Source: Ktedonobacter racemifer (GTDB taxonomy: Bacteria; Chloroflexota; DTOL01; JACQYG01). Taken from it: a DNA stretch of 19,594 nucleotides. The position numbers and the translations under genes are program-made. The notes beneath the pieces were generated by a model. The model saw only the letters and a program-made list of their open reading frames with translations. It did not search any database and was not told the origin of the DNA. Below are positions 7,427 through 13,772 of the stretch, in pieces (the stretch's first letter is position 1; each line of letters opens with the position of its first letter). Where the stretch lies: positions 1 through 19,594 of the forward strand of contig DYIS01000015.1 of the NCBI GenBank assembly GCA_020723545.1, given 5' to 3'.

Positions 7427-8704
7427 CTACGATACCGGCTGGATGTACTCCAGGAAGCGTTGCAGGTCTGCCAGGACGAGGCTGGCGGCATCGGCGATGG
7501 CCCGGCGCTCGGCTTCGGTTAGCCCGAAGGCAGCGACCTTCTCATGGTCCAGGCTCGACCAGGGCACGGAGGTCCGCCGGGCCGCCGCCACCTGCTTATA
7601 TAGAGCCCTCGCCGGCACTGAGGCCCGCTGGGGGAGCCGCGGCAGGCCCAGGGCCACGGGCTCTCTCCGCATGGCAGCCCTGGCCTCCCGGTGCCTCTGG
7701 GCCTGGGCCACAGCCTCGGACACGTCCCCACCTTCGGCTACGGCATCAGCCACGTCCTGGGCCTCCTCCCCGGCCAGTCCTTTCTGTACAATGGCCTTTA
7801 ACATATGGCGCTGGGCCGCCGGATCCTGGAGCTTGACCACGGGGCGCAAGGCTCGCCCCGACAGGCGTGCGTGCTGGGCCAGTTCTTGGATATCCGGAGG
7901 TAGGGCCAGCAGGGCCAGATAGTTGCGAATGGCCCTGGGTCTCAGGTTGTATTCCCGCCCAATAACATCGTCAGCCTCCCGCGTGGTCATTTTCCCGAAA
8001 CTGGCCAGGGTGGGCCGGCCTGATCTGGCGGGCACCACGGTGCCCAATAAATCAGGGGGTATCCAGGAACCAGAGGAATTGTTGGGCACCGTGGTGCCCA
8101 ACAATTCCTCCCGCCGGCGACGAAAGGCCTGGGCCTTCTCGATGGCGGTCAGGTCATCCCGGTCGATATTCTCTGCCAACTGCTTTTGCAATGCCCTCTC
8201 GTCCCTCAGAAGTATCTCGGCCCGGATGTGCCGGAATTCGCTCTTCTTTTGCCCGGCCTGCTCGTCCTCTTCTACCAACAGCCAGTGAGCCCAGTAGCGG
8301 CGCTCCCCGCTCTCGAGGACATAGCTCCTCCCTGAGAGCTGGGAGAGGTCCTCCACCTCATACACGCGCACCGGGTTGATCAGGCCGTTTCGCCGGATGG
8401 ACCGGGCCAGGGATTCCAGGCCGGCTAACATCTCTCGGACCCAGGCCTCGGACTCAGCCCGCTGCCGGAGGGCCACCAGGACCTGGGGCGGGCTTATCTG
8501 CCCCCTGGCCACCGCCTCGTGCAGCTCCGGCGGCACGAGGCGCCTGGGCTGGTCAGGATCAGGCCTGATCAATCCGAGCTCGACCTGGTGGAGCTCCCCG
8601 CCCGGTGCTATCCCCGGCACGGTCTTGAGGGCCTGCACCACCTCCGCGGTGACGGTCGGTGAGATAGGGGCCAGCGGCCGCACCACGAATTTCCTTTTCG
8701 TCAC
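7427..8704 (-). CDS. parB: ParB-family partition protein with a palindrome-encoded insertion
   Basis: The GTG start at 8704 overlaps the parA stop (GTGA). The 425-residue product has the ParB/Srx domain (about residues 39-185: VELGLIRPDPDQPRR, SLARSIRRNGLINPVRVY and the GERR box at 133-136) and the box ENIDRDDLTAIEKAQAF. An HTH follows (about 238-267, MTTREADDVIGREYNLRPRA) before a helical C-terminus. With ParA it should segregate the element's DNA after binding parS. The stretch at about 200-236 between the ENIDRDDL box and the HTH is an insertion compared with usual ParB proteins and contains a repeated LLGT-VP motif (ELLGTTVPN, DLLGTVVPA) encoded by DNA inverted repeats. About 70 residues between RPDPDQPRR and GLINPV are also longer than usual. 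Confidence 0.9.
   Translation of the reverse strand: MTKRKFVVRPLAPISPTVTAEVVQALKTVPGIAPGGELHQVELGLIRPDPDQPRRLVPPELHEAVARGQISPPQVLVALRQRAESEAWVREMLAGLESLARSIRRNGLINPVRVYEVEDLSQLSGRSYVLESGERRYWAHWLLVEEDEQAGQKKSEFRHIRAEILLRDERALQKQLAENIDRDDLTAIEKAQAFRRRREELLGTTVPNNSSGSWIPPDLLGTVVPARSGRPTLASFGKMTTREADDVIGREYNLRPRAIRNYLALLALPPDIQELAQHARLSGRALRPVVKLQDPAAQRHMLKAIVQKGLAGEEAQDVADAVAEGGDVSEAVAQAQRHREARAAMRREPVALGLPRLPQRASVPARALYKQVAAARRTSVPWSSLDHEKVAAFGLTEAERRAIADAASLVLADLQRFLEYIQPVS
8030..8045. repeat. Inverted repeat GGGCACC-AC-GGTGCCC inside parB (outer pairing extends about 36 bp)
   Basis: Seven-base perfect arms around a two-base centre. The symmetry extends imperfectly outward to CTGAT/ATCAG (13 of 17 positions match). 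It encodes LGTVVP at about residues 220-225 of ParB and shares its core with the repeat about 30 bases away. Confidence 0.7.
8073..8110. repeat. Perfect 18-bp-arm inverted repeat inside parB; candidate parS-like site
   Basis: The arm GAGGAATTGTTGGGCACC is repeated in reverse complement with only two bases (GT) between. The 38-bp palindrome lies within the insertion of ParB (about residues 199-211). It has no counterpart required by the protein and shares the GGGCACC-NN-GGTGCCC core with the neighbouring repeat, which suggests a protein-binding site. It is not the canonical chromosomal parS sequence. Confidence 0.7.
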
Positions 8705-9477
8705 ACCTGACCCCCCAGGCGAGCTATCACCTCATCAGCCCACTCTCGATAGATGGCAGCCAGGGGCCCATGCTCGTCGTAGAACACCATCGGCTTCTGC
8801 GCCTCGGAGGACTCTCTAACTCGCACCGAGTGGGGGATCACGGTCTGGAAAACCAGTCCCCCGAACTGCTCTCGCAACACCCCCTCGGCACGCTGGTCGT
8901 AGCCGGTTCGCCGGCTCACGTTGGACACCAGGAGCCCCAGGACCCGCAGCGTGGGATTGTGCCATTTCCTGGTCTCTTCGATGTAGGCCAGGGTGTCCGT
9001 CAGGGCGCCACGGCCACCCACACCCACGTCCAGGGGGATTAACGCATACTGGGCAGCGATCAACGCGTTCAGGGTCAGGTTGTCCAGGCTCGGGGGGCAG
9101 TCGATCAGGACGAGGTCGAAGGGGCCTTGCAGGTGCGCTATCCCCTGGCGCAGCCGGTACTCCACGCCCATGACCTCCCGGAGCCCGGCCCGCAGGGGCT
9201 TCAGGCCCTCGTCGGCGGGGACCACGTACAGGTTCGCTATCGCCGTGGGCTGCACAAGCTCGGTGAACCTCTCCCCGCCCTCCTCGATCAGGACCCGCGA
9301 GAGAGTCAGGTCCCTGGGCTCGACGCCCAGGTACCGCAGGCTCACCGTGCGCTGGATGTCTACGTCGATGAGCAGCACCCGGCGGCCCCGCTCCGCCAGC
9401 ACGCCGGCCAGGTTGAAGGCCGTGGTGGACTTGCTAGACCCGCCTTTCAGGTTGGCGATGGCTACGATGACCGGCAT
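8701..9477 (-). CDS. parA: ParA-family partition ATPase
   Basis: ATG at 9477 follows GGAGGAG at about five bases. The 258-residue product starts directly with the Walker-type fold (PVIVAIANLKGGSSKSTTAF), whose deviant Walker A is K11-GGSSKST-18 with the signature Lys11. LLIDVDIQRTVS supplies the A' motif and VLIDCPPSLDNLTLNAL the Walker B region. It lacks an N-terminal HTH, so it is of the short, chromosomal/type-Ib-like form. It drives DNA segregation with the adjacent ParB by ATP-dependent nucleoid binding. The gene lies 74 bases after rep and overlaps parB by GTGA, forming a rep-parA-parB operon. The Walker A core SSK differs from the usual VGK. Confidence 0.93.
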   Translation of the reverse strand: MPVIVAIANLKGGSSKSTTAFNLAGVLAERGRRVLLIDVDIQRTVSLRYLGVEPRDLTLSRVLIEEGGERFTELVQPTAIANLYVVPADEGLKPLRAGLREVMGVEYRLRQGIAHLQGPFDLVLIDCPPSLDNLTLNALIAAQYALIPLDVGVGGRGALTDTLAYIEETRKWHNPTLRVLGLLVSNVSRRTGYDQRAEGVLREQFGGLVFQTVIPHSVRVRESSEAQKPMVFYDEHGPLAAIYREWADEVIARLGGQV

Positions 9478-9551
9478 AAGCTCCTCCGGGTTTATCCTGT
9501 TCGATGTCCTGGCGCATTCGGTAGTGTTCCGGCGGTCGGCGGCGGCCGGCC

Positions 9552-11174
9552 TCAGCCGAAGCCAGCGCCCTGGACCTCCTGGCCAGTGGCCACTGGCTCG
9601 CACGCGACGTGGACCTCGCGGCCTAGAACCTGGCTCAGGGCCTGCTCCACTGAGTGCAGCCGTCCCGCCAACACGTTGGCCACGAATCGGTTCGGGGCGC
9701 CAACCACCAGGGCTCCGTCACCGGCCCGGATACCTGCCAGGCCTAGGTGGGAGAGCCAATACCCCGCCAGGCCCACCTGGGGACCTGCCAGCTCCAGGGT
9801 TTCGCGCCACACCTGATCGCTGGATAGCTCACCCTTGCCGTTGGTCCGAACGGGGAAAACCGGCAGCTCCACCAGGGCTTCTGCCTCGGCCTGCTCCTCG
9901 CTGCCAGGCTCACCCGCGGCGGCCTCTGGGGGTGCGACCTCCTGGCCAGCTCCGTCTTGCTCACGTCCGTCCGCCTGCTCCTCCTGCTCCTGCTGCTCTT
10001 GGTCAGGAGGCTCCCTCCACATCGCCGTGGCATCCGCTTCCCTGGCGGCACGGAGCTCCTCCTCGCTCCAGGTCGAGGCCCGCCGAACCCCCGGCCGCCG
10101 GTTGCACCGGGGCCTTCCCGGTTGCCGGCCCGGAGAGCCGGTGGCCCGCCTGGTGGAAACTCTTGCGGACCGGAAGCCCTCCTCGCTCCAGCGAAGACAG
10201 ATTTCCTCCAAGAGGCCGGCGGACACAAAACCATCCCTGGCGGCGCCGGAGTTGACTGCTTCGTCGATAGCTGCTGTGAGCCAGAACATGCCCGTGGATG
10301 GAGTTTTGTCCTGCCGGGCAGCTTCATCAAAGCGAGCCGTCAGTTCCAGAAGCCTGGCTCGTTCAAGGCCAGTGGCCGGGCGGTCGTTGGCTCGCTCGAA
10401 GATGTCCACCAGGTCGTCGGCCTCAGGCTGAGCGAGGGGAGGCAGAGCTGAGGGGATCATCGTCCCCTCTGAGGTGCTTTTGTTTTCGCGCCGGCGAGTG
10501 TTGTTGTCGTTGTTGTCGGAGGTACCTCTTAGAGGTACCTCTTTATGTGCCAAATTGTCACAGCTACGTAAAGTGACATTTTGACACTTTACGGTCGGGG
10601 GTGGTGTAAAGTGCCAAATTGGCACTTTACACTCCGCTCGCGCCGACTGCTCCTCCAGGATCCTCTCCGCAGCCAGCGCCGCCAGGCGCTGCATATCATC
10701 GGGCACAAGGGGGTCATCCATGGCCACATGGTACAGGCTCGACGTGCGGATGGTCCGGCCCCGCTCCGGGTCGTACCGGGAGCGGGGCTTGATCCTGACG
10801 AAGTAGCGGGCTTCGGGTTTCTGTAGCTCCCTTATGACCGTCCGACGGGATACACCTGCCTCTGCGGCCAAGGTATCCTGCGTAGGGAAGCACCAGTCGC
10901 GTTTCTCTTTTGTCAACTTATTGTAGTAGCAGTGCATCCGGAGGCGGACGATGAGGACGGTCAAGGTGGGGCCAAGAAGCGGCGCCCACTTCGTCCAGAA
11001 GTATTTCGTCCCCACGACCACATCATCCGGCTGGACGAACTCACTCTTCAGGTCGTGATAGAAGGGCTGAAGCTCGATCTGTTCTGGAGTAAGGGAGGCC
11101 AGGATCTCCTCCAGTCGCTCGTCCCTCATCACCGCGCCCGCAGACAAAGGATTCCCGTTTTTCCCGCTGTCCAT
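9552..11174 (-). CDS. Replication-initiator-like protein: N-terminal winged helix, C-terminal DnaA-domain-I-like
   Basis: ATG at 11174 follows GGAGGGGCGGG. The 540-residue product has an N-terminal region with a winged helix (about residues 95-150: FPTQDTLAAEAGVSRRTVIR, then YFVRIKPRSRY ... LYHVAMDDP), as in RepA_N/HTH_36 plasmid initiators. A Cys/Asn-rich linker and a second helical domain follow (about 240-330), then a Gln/Glu-rich low-complexity region (about 390-450). The C-terminal domain (about 455-530: DQVWRETLELAGPQVGLAGY ... LVVGAPNRFVANVLAGRL) closely matches DnaA domain I and may contact the helicase. With parAB downstream it is the best candidate for the element's own initiator. 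A cluster of palindromes inside the gene may be the origin. Confidence 0.8.
   Translation of the reverse strand: MDSGKNGNPLSAGAVMRDERLEEILASLTPEQIELQPFYHDLKSEFVQPDDVVVGTKYFWTKWAPLLGPTLTVLIVRLRMHCYYNKLTKEKRDWCFPTQDTLAAEAGVSRRTVIRELQKPEARYFVRIKPRSRYDPERGRTIRTSSLYHVAMDDPLVPDDMQRLAALAAERILEEQSARAECKVPIWHFTPPPTVKCQNVTLRSCDNLAHKEVPLRGTSDNNDNNTRRRENKSTSEGTMIPSALPPLAQPEADDLVDIFERANDRPATGLERARLLELTARFDEAARQDKTPSTGMFWLTAAIDEAVNSGAARDGFVSAGLLEEICLRWSEEGFRSARVSTRRATGSPGRQPGRPRCNRRPGVRRASTWSEEELRAAREADATAMWREPPDQEQQEQEEQADGREQDGAGQEVAPPEAAAGEPGSEEQAEAEALVELPVFPVRTNGKGELSSDQVWRETLELAGPQVGLAGYWLSHLGLAGIRAGDGALVVGAPNRFVANVLAGRLHSVEQALSQVLGREVHVACEPVATGQEVQGAGFG
10519..10541. repeat. Tandem GAGGTACCTC palindromes (13-bp period) inside rep
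   Basis: The 10-bp palindrome GAGGTACCTC occurs at 10519-10528 and 10532-10541. It borders the three larger palindromes to the right and the 9-base TTGTTGTCG repeat to the left. It encodes KEVPLRGTS in the linker of the initiator. Confidence 0.6.
10546..10632. repeat. Cluster of three related palindromes inside rep; candidate intragenic replication origin
   Basis: Site 1 (10546-10562) is a GTGxCAAATTGxCAC type half-complete palindrome. Site 2 (10567-10593) has perfect 9-bp arms CGTAAAGTG/CACTTTACG. Site 3 (10604-10632) has perfect 14-bp arms GTGTAAAGTGCCAA around a single A. All share the motif GTAAAGTG-CAAATTG-CACTTTAC. They encode the variable Cys/Asn linker (about residues 181-210) between the HTH and the middle domain. 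In RepA_N-type plasmids the origin lies inside the rep gene, which makes this a candidate iteron/origin region. The function is inferred. Confidence 0.5.
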
Positions 11175-11353
11175 GCTTCCCGCCCCTCCGCGACTAACCG
11201 TAGTCCATTTGATTGACTGCCGCAGTCAGCGTTGTTCCCTGCCGCACTCCTGGAACCTTGCTCACTGGGGCGGGGAGCCTTGTTCCCTATTCTCTCCTGG
11301 CTGGCCCGGGCCCGTGGGCCGTTCCTTTCGTTGGCGACGCCGTCGTCTCTGTG
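11175..11353. promoter_or_regulatory. rep upstream region with TGACTGC-C-GCAGTCA palindrome (11214-11228)
   Basis: This 180-base gap before rep has no gene. It holds a perfect 7-bp-arm palindrome at 11214-11228, about 40 bases upstream of the rep ATG, a plausible autoregulator site. GGGAACAA occurs twice on the minus strand. I see no clear -35/-10 pair. Confidence 0.35.
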
Positions 11354-11698
11354 TCACTGGCCATCCTCCGACGATGTAGCTCGAGTAGTCGAATCCAGGG
11401 TCAGTGTGTTGATCATCCCATTGATGACAGGAAGTACATCTTGCAGCACCTGGCGGCGAATATTCCAGACACCGTCCACGTTGCCCGTCCTGACTCGAAT
11501 ATTGTCCGGCCTGGTGCCCACGACCACCGGTTCGTAGACCCGGAGTAGCTTATATCGTAGGCGGATGAGGTCCACCAACACGCGGTTGGTGGTCTCCACG
11601 GGGTAACTTCCGTGATGGTCCACGGCATGGCAGACCAAACCCTGCATCGGCCGGCCGCAATACTTACAGTAGCGCAGAGCCGAGCCCCCGGCCTTCAT
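11354..11698 (-). CDS. Small zinc-ribbon protein, function unknown
   Basis: The ATG at 11698 (or the one just before it) follows GGTGGAGGT. The open frame extends further upstream, but that part is low-complexity and Cys-rich without a good start. The 114-residue product has a zinc-ribbon-like N-terminus (YCKYCGRPMQGLVCHAVDHH) and then a hydrophobic/charged helical stretch (NRVLVDLIRLRYKLLRVYEP) with a beta-rich C-terminus. No family is recognised. It lies upstream of the rep gene in the same direction and is likely part of the element's regulatory or replication cargo. Confidence 0.5.
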   Translation of the reverse strand: MKAGGSALRYCKYCGRPMQGLVCHAVDHHGSYPVETTNRVLVDLIRLRYKLLRVYEPVVVGTRPDNIRVRTGNVDGVWNIRRQVLQDVLPVINGMINTLTLDSTTRATSSEDGQ

Positions 11699-11790
11699 CA
11701 TCACCTCCACCTGCCCAACCTGTTGCCCACAGGCGCCTTTCAGCCTTCCTTGCCGCTCGCAGGCACGCGGCCCATTGCACGCCTCCAGAA

Positions 11791-11864
11791 AACAAAAACG
11801 GCTTAGGGATGCTGGTCCTTTCCCCATCGACGCGGTGACCGCGTTCAGGGCCGGCTTCCTAGCC
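11791..11864 (-). terminator. Possible intrinsic terminator (long-loop stem plus T-tract)
   Basis: GGCTAGG (11864-11858) pairs with CCTAAGCC (11807-11800, one bulged A), followed by GTTTTTGTTTT on the minus strand. An inner palindrome ACGCGGT-G-ACCGCGT lies at 11830-11844. The rest of 11702-11956 shows no gene. The U-tract resembles the one ending the intergenic RNA near 2255. Confidence 0.35.
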
Positions 11865-11956
11865 ATCATAGTCCGTGGAGCACAGGGCCTCACCCACGAC
11901 CAGAAACCCGGTTCGTTTTCACACACTATCACCTATAGGGGTTAGCTCCCCGCCCT

Positions 11957-12193
11957 CTATTCTACCCTAGCCGCTTCCGCTTCGGCGAGCGGGTCGCCCT
12001 CAAGCCCAATGGTCCTATACCACTTCCCCTCGTCAAGAGGGGGCAAGGGCTTGTGGTCCGAGTCTGGCAGATAGAGTTTGCACCTGCCCTGCCATTGACT
12101 TGGAGTGTGGTAGCACTGCTTGATGGTACTCACGTACCGATTTTGTCGGATTGAACAGCGCATACCCGGACGGACCTCGAAGATTACGCCCAT
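11957..12193 (-). CDS. Small hypothetical protein (start uncertain)
   Basis: The reading frame is open from about 12277, but that first ATG lies inside the terminator hairpin of the upstream gene, so an internal start (ATG 12193, or ATG 12163 after GAGG) is more likely. The product from 12193 is 78 residues. It is rich in Cys/Trp/Tyr and contains YHTPSQWQGRCKLYLPDSDH and GKWYRTIGLEGDP, a plausible compact fold. No family is recognised and the ribosome-binding site is weak, so this could be an unused frame. Confidence 0.35.
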   Translation of the reverse strand: MGVIFEVRPGMRCSIRQNRYVSTIKQCYHTPSQWQGRCKLYLPDSDHKPLPPLDEGKWYRTIGLEGDPLAEAEAARVE

Positions 12194-12251
12194 ATGGCGC
12201 TTAATGAGGCGCGGGACTACCAGGAACTTGCAAGGCGTCAACTCTTCTGAC

Positions 12252-12300
12252 AAACAAAAAAGCTCTCTTGATGACATAGTGCGTCACTCATCAAGAGAGC
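12252..12300 (-). terminator. Intrinsic terminator after the tandem-HTH gene
   Basis: GCTCTCTTGATGA and TCATCAAGAGAGC form a perfect 13-bp stem, followed on the minus strand by TTTTTTGTTTGTC. It lies 110 bases after the tandem-HTH stop. It would end any transcript that starts at the tRNA-Gly promoter. Confidence 0.8.
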
Positions 12301-12411
12301 CCCGATGCCCCAGCTTCTTCAGAGCGAGCCTACGTCTCGCCCTGAATTATATCGAAGCGTCCAGTTTTTGTCAAGTGGGTGATCATCCGGATTTTACATG
12401 TTCGCGTCGAC

Positions 12412-12834
12412 CTAGGTCGTGAGTACCACCCGCGCCTTTGAGGGGCGGCCCCTGTGTCTGGGACCTGCAGCTTTTCGTCTTATGTCGTCCTCCAGCACCA
12501 ACACCCTGTTCGCTACGGTGCCTATCTTGCGGACTTGGCCCCTCTTTGCCCATTCGTGGATTGTGGAGTGGGGAATAGCATACTTCCGCGCTGCTTCGCT
12601 TAGCGAAATCGTCTCCGCAGTTGCCGTCATTTCCCCCCGAAACTGTATCTGTGACGCGAAGGCCATTTGCTGCGTTCTCATCTCTCTAACGCGATGTCCC
12701 ACCTCCTCTTCATCAACAAGAAGGAGGTCGGCATATTTCTCGGCCCTGATTCTACCACATCTAATCCAATACTGTATAGTGGCCTTGGACACACCGAACT
12801 TTCGCGCAGCCTCGGACAACCATGTTTGAGACAT
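12412..12834 (-). CDS. Tandem excisionase/MerR-like HTH protein with AT-hook-like C-terminus
   Basis: The start is taken as ATG 12834; the frame is open further upstream but runs into the tRNA gene. The 140-residue product carries two similar winged HTH modules: WLSEAARKFGVSKATIQYWI (residues about 5-45) and SLSEAARKYAIPHSTIHEWA (about 77-117). Each is followed by a wing that ends in a strand (LLVDEEEV, RVLVLEDDI). The tail GPRHRGRPSKARV contains an RGRP AT-hook-like core. Such modules are typical of excisionase/recombination-directionality factors and small regulators. Its position about 37 bases after the tRNA 3' end, in line with the tRNA promoter, fits a role at the attachment site. No integrase is visible in the window. 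Confidence 0.75.
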   Translation of the reverse strand: MSQTWLSEAARKFGVSKATIQYWIRCGRIRAEKYADLLLVDEEEVGHRVREMRTQQMAFASQIQFRGEMTATAETISLSEAARKYAIPHSTIHEWAKRGQVRKIGTVANRVLVLEDDIRRKAAGPRHRGRPSKARVVLTT

Positions 12835-12871
12835 TTCTTCAACCAGCTCCTCAGAAACAAAGGAATTCGTC

Positions 12872-12896
12872 TGGAGCGGGTGACGAGGCTCGAACT
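12872..12896 (-). other. Presumed attachment-site core (tRNA-Gly T arm and acceptor end)
   Basis: Tyrosine-recombinase elements usually use the 3' end of a tRNA gene as the crossover region, and the element genes begin right beside this end. A second copy should exist at the far end of the element, outside the window, so this is inferred from position only. Confidence 0.3.
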
Positions 12897-12947
12897 CGCG
12901 ACATCTTGCTTGGGAAGCAAGCACTCTGCCAACTGAGTTACACCCGC
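12872..12947 (-). tRNA. tRNA-Gly (anticodon CCC)
   Basis: A 76-base cloverleaf including an encoded CCA end: acceptor GCGGGTG/CACCCGC with T discriminator, D arm ACTC/GAGT, anticodon stem CTTGC/GCAAG around TTCCCAA (anticodon CCC), and T arm GCGAG/CTCGT around TTCGAGC. It decodes GGG. A promoter lies immediately upstream. Element-type genes start right after its 3' end, so this is the likely integration site. Confidence 0.95.
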
Positions 12948-12956
12948 CTGGCTAAG

Positions 12957-12984
12957 ATTATAGCAAAAGACGACGAAAAGTCAA
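12957..12984 (-). promoter_or_regulatory. Strong promoter of the tRNA-Gly gene
   Basis: TTGACT (12984-12979), 16-base spacer, TATAAT (12962-12957) on the minus strand. The predicted start lies within a few bases of the tRNA 5' end. No terminator is seen between the tRNA and the tandem-HTH gene, so readthrough is possible. Confidence 0.8.
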
Positions 12985-13003
12985 TAGTTTCTTGGCTAAT
13001 AGA

Positions 13004-13036
13004 GGGTAGGCGCCCAACCCGGTTGGGCGCCTACCC
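13004..13036 (-). terminator. Strong hairpin after the zinc-ribbon operon
   Basis: Perfect 16-bp arms GGGTAGGCGCCCAACC around a single base, beginning 19 bases after the zinc-ribbon stop codon. The T-tract is weak (TCTATTAG), but position and stability fit a terminator. It matches the design of the hairpin at 18205-18237. Confidence 0.65.
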
Positions 13037-13054
13037 GACGCCTTTGGGGCTTGA

Positions 13055-13768
13055 TCAACTCAAGATCTTGCCACAATTGGTGCAGAACTTCAGTCCAGGC
13101 TCCGCTGGACTCCCACAGGCGGGGCAGGCGGATATCGCTTGGGCCACCACCGGCTTGCCGCAGTCGGCGCAGAACTTGGCGCCGGGTTTCAAAGCCGCGC
13201 CACAGGAGACGCATTTGGCGGCATCGCCCGATGCCGGTGTCACTGGGGCAGCCGCCGGTGTCGGTGTGGACGGCATGGTGGGAGCCGGCATCGGCGCGGC
13301 TGCCTGGGGAGCGGCGGCCTGGGGCGAGAACGGCGTCGCCCGTTTGGGCAGGCCCATCTGCTTGGGAGAGGGCTCCTGCTGGCGCAGCCCGACGCCGCAC
13401 TTCACGCACTTCTTCAGGCTGGCCGGGACCACAATCGTGGCGCACTTAGGGCACTTGAGCGGCATGCCACAATCCCAGCACACCTGGGCGCCTACCTCCA
13501 CGAAGGCCTTGCATTTCGGGCAACGCAAGGGGATGCCACAAGAGCTACAGACGAAACGATCGGGGCCGATGCGGGCCCCACAGGAGGGGCAGCGCAGTGG
13601 CGCGCCGCAGTCCTGGCACACCCTCCACTCGCCGGACTCGGCGATCTTGCCGCAGGCCGGACAGCGATAAGGCGTGAAAGGGTGCCGCGTGGCGCAATAC
13701 GGGCAGACCTTGGCATCCCCCTCGATGAACTGCCCGCAGTAAGGGCAGGGGTGCTTATACATTGGCAT
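13055..13768 (-). CDS. Seven-zinc-ribbon protein
   Basis: ATG at 13768 follows GGGAG at seven bases. The 237-residue product has seven consecutive zinc ribbons, each built from two CxxC pairs (14 CxxC in all). Five form the N-terminal array (CPYC...CPYC through CPKC...CVKC, residues about 8-125). A Pro/Ala-rich linker follows (about 145-180), then two further ribbons (CVSC...CADC, CPAC...CTNC). Arrays of this double-zinc-ribbon type mediate protein or nucleic-acid binding; no catalytic part is seen. It lies four bases after the 512-residue-class gene and should be co-translated with it, so the two probably act together. Exact function unknown. Confidence 0.88.
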   Translation of the reverse strand: MPMYKHPCPYCGQFIEGDAKVCPYCATRHPFTPYRCPACGKIAESGEWRVCQDCGAPLRCPSCGARIGPDRFVCSSCGIPLRCPKCKAFVEVGAQVCWDCGMPLKCPKCATIVVPASLKKCVKCGVGLRQQEPSPKQMGLPKRATPFSPQAAAPQAAAPMPAPTMPSTPTPAAAPVTPASGDAAKCVSCGAALKPGAKFCADCGKPVVAQAISACPACGSPAEPGLKFCTNCGKILS

Positions 13769-13772
13769 CGCT

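Larger units (their letters stand above)
1..12872 (-). mobile_element. Putative integrated plasmid/ICE-like element, right end at tRNA-Gly (left end outside window)
   Basis: All convincing genes from the left edge to the tRNA-Gly gene lie on the minus strand. They include plasmid-type functions: a rep-like initiator, ParA, ParB, SSB, and an excisionase-like HTH protein next to the tRNA 3' end. Envelope-associated proteins follow (one-pass membrane proteins, a LysM-CAP lipoprotein, a secreted protein). Beyond the tRNA the genes are ordinary chromosomal ones. Integration at the 3' end of a tRNA gene is the usual arrangement for site-specific elements. No integrase, relaxase or coupling ATPase is visible and the second attachment site would lie left of base 1. 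The element and its boundary are therefore inferred from gene content and position. Confidence 0.55.

Noticed and set aside
10500..10519. TTGTTGTCG tandem repeats beside the rep palindromes as separate iterons.
   Set aside because: They encode the Asn/Asp run DNNDNN and are only two copies; treated as part of the linker rather than a distinct feature.
11702..11932. N-terminal extension of the small zinc-ribbon ORF upstream of 11701.
   Set aside because: It is Cys-rich and low-complexity, lacks a ribosome-binding site and contains a terminator-like stem; the start at 11698 has a good site.
12835..12924. Upstream extension of the tandem-HTH frame into the tRNA gene.
   Set aside because: It would read through the tRNA sequence; the ATG at 12834 fits the domain start.
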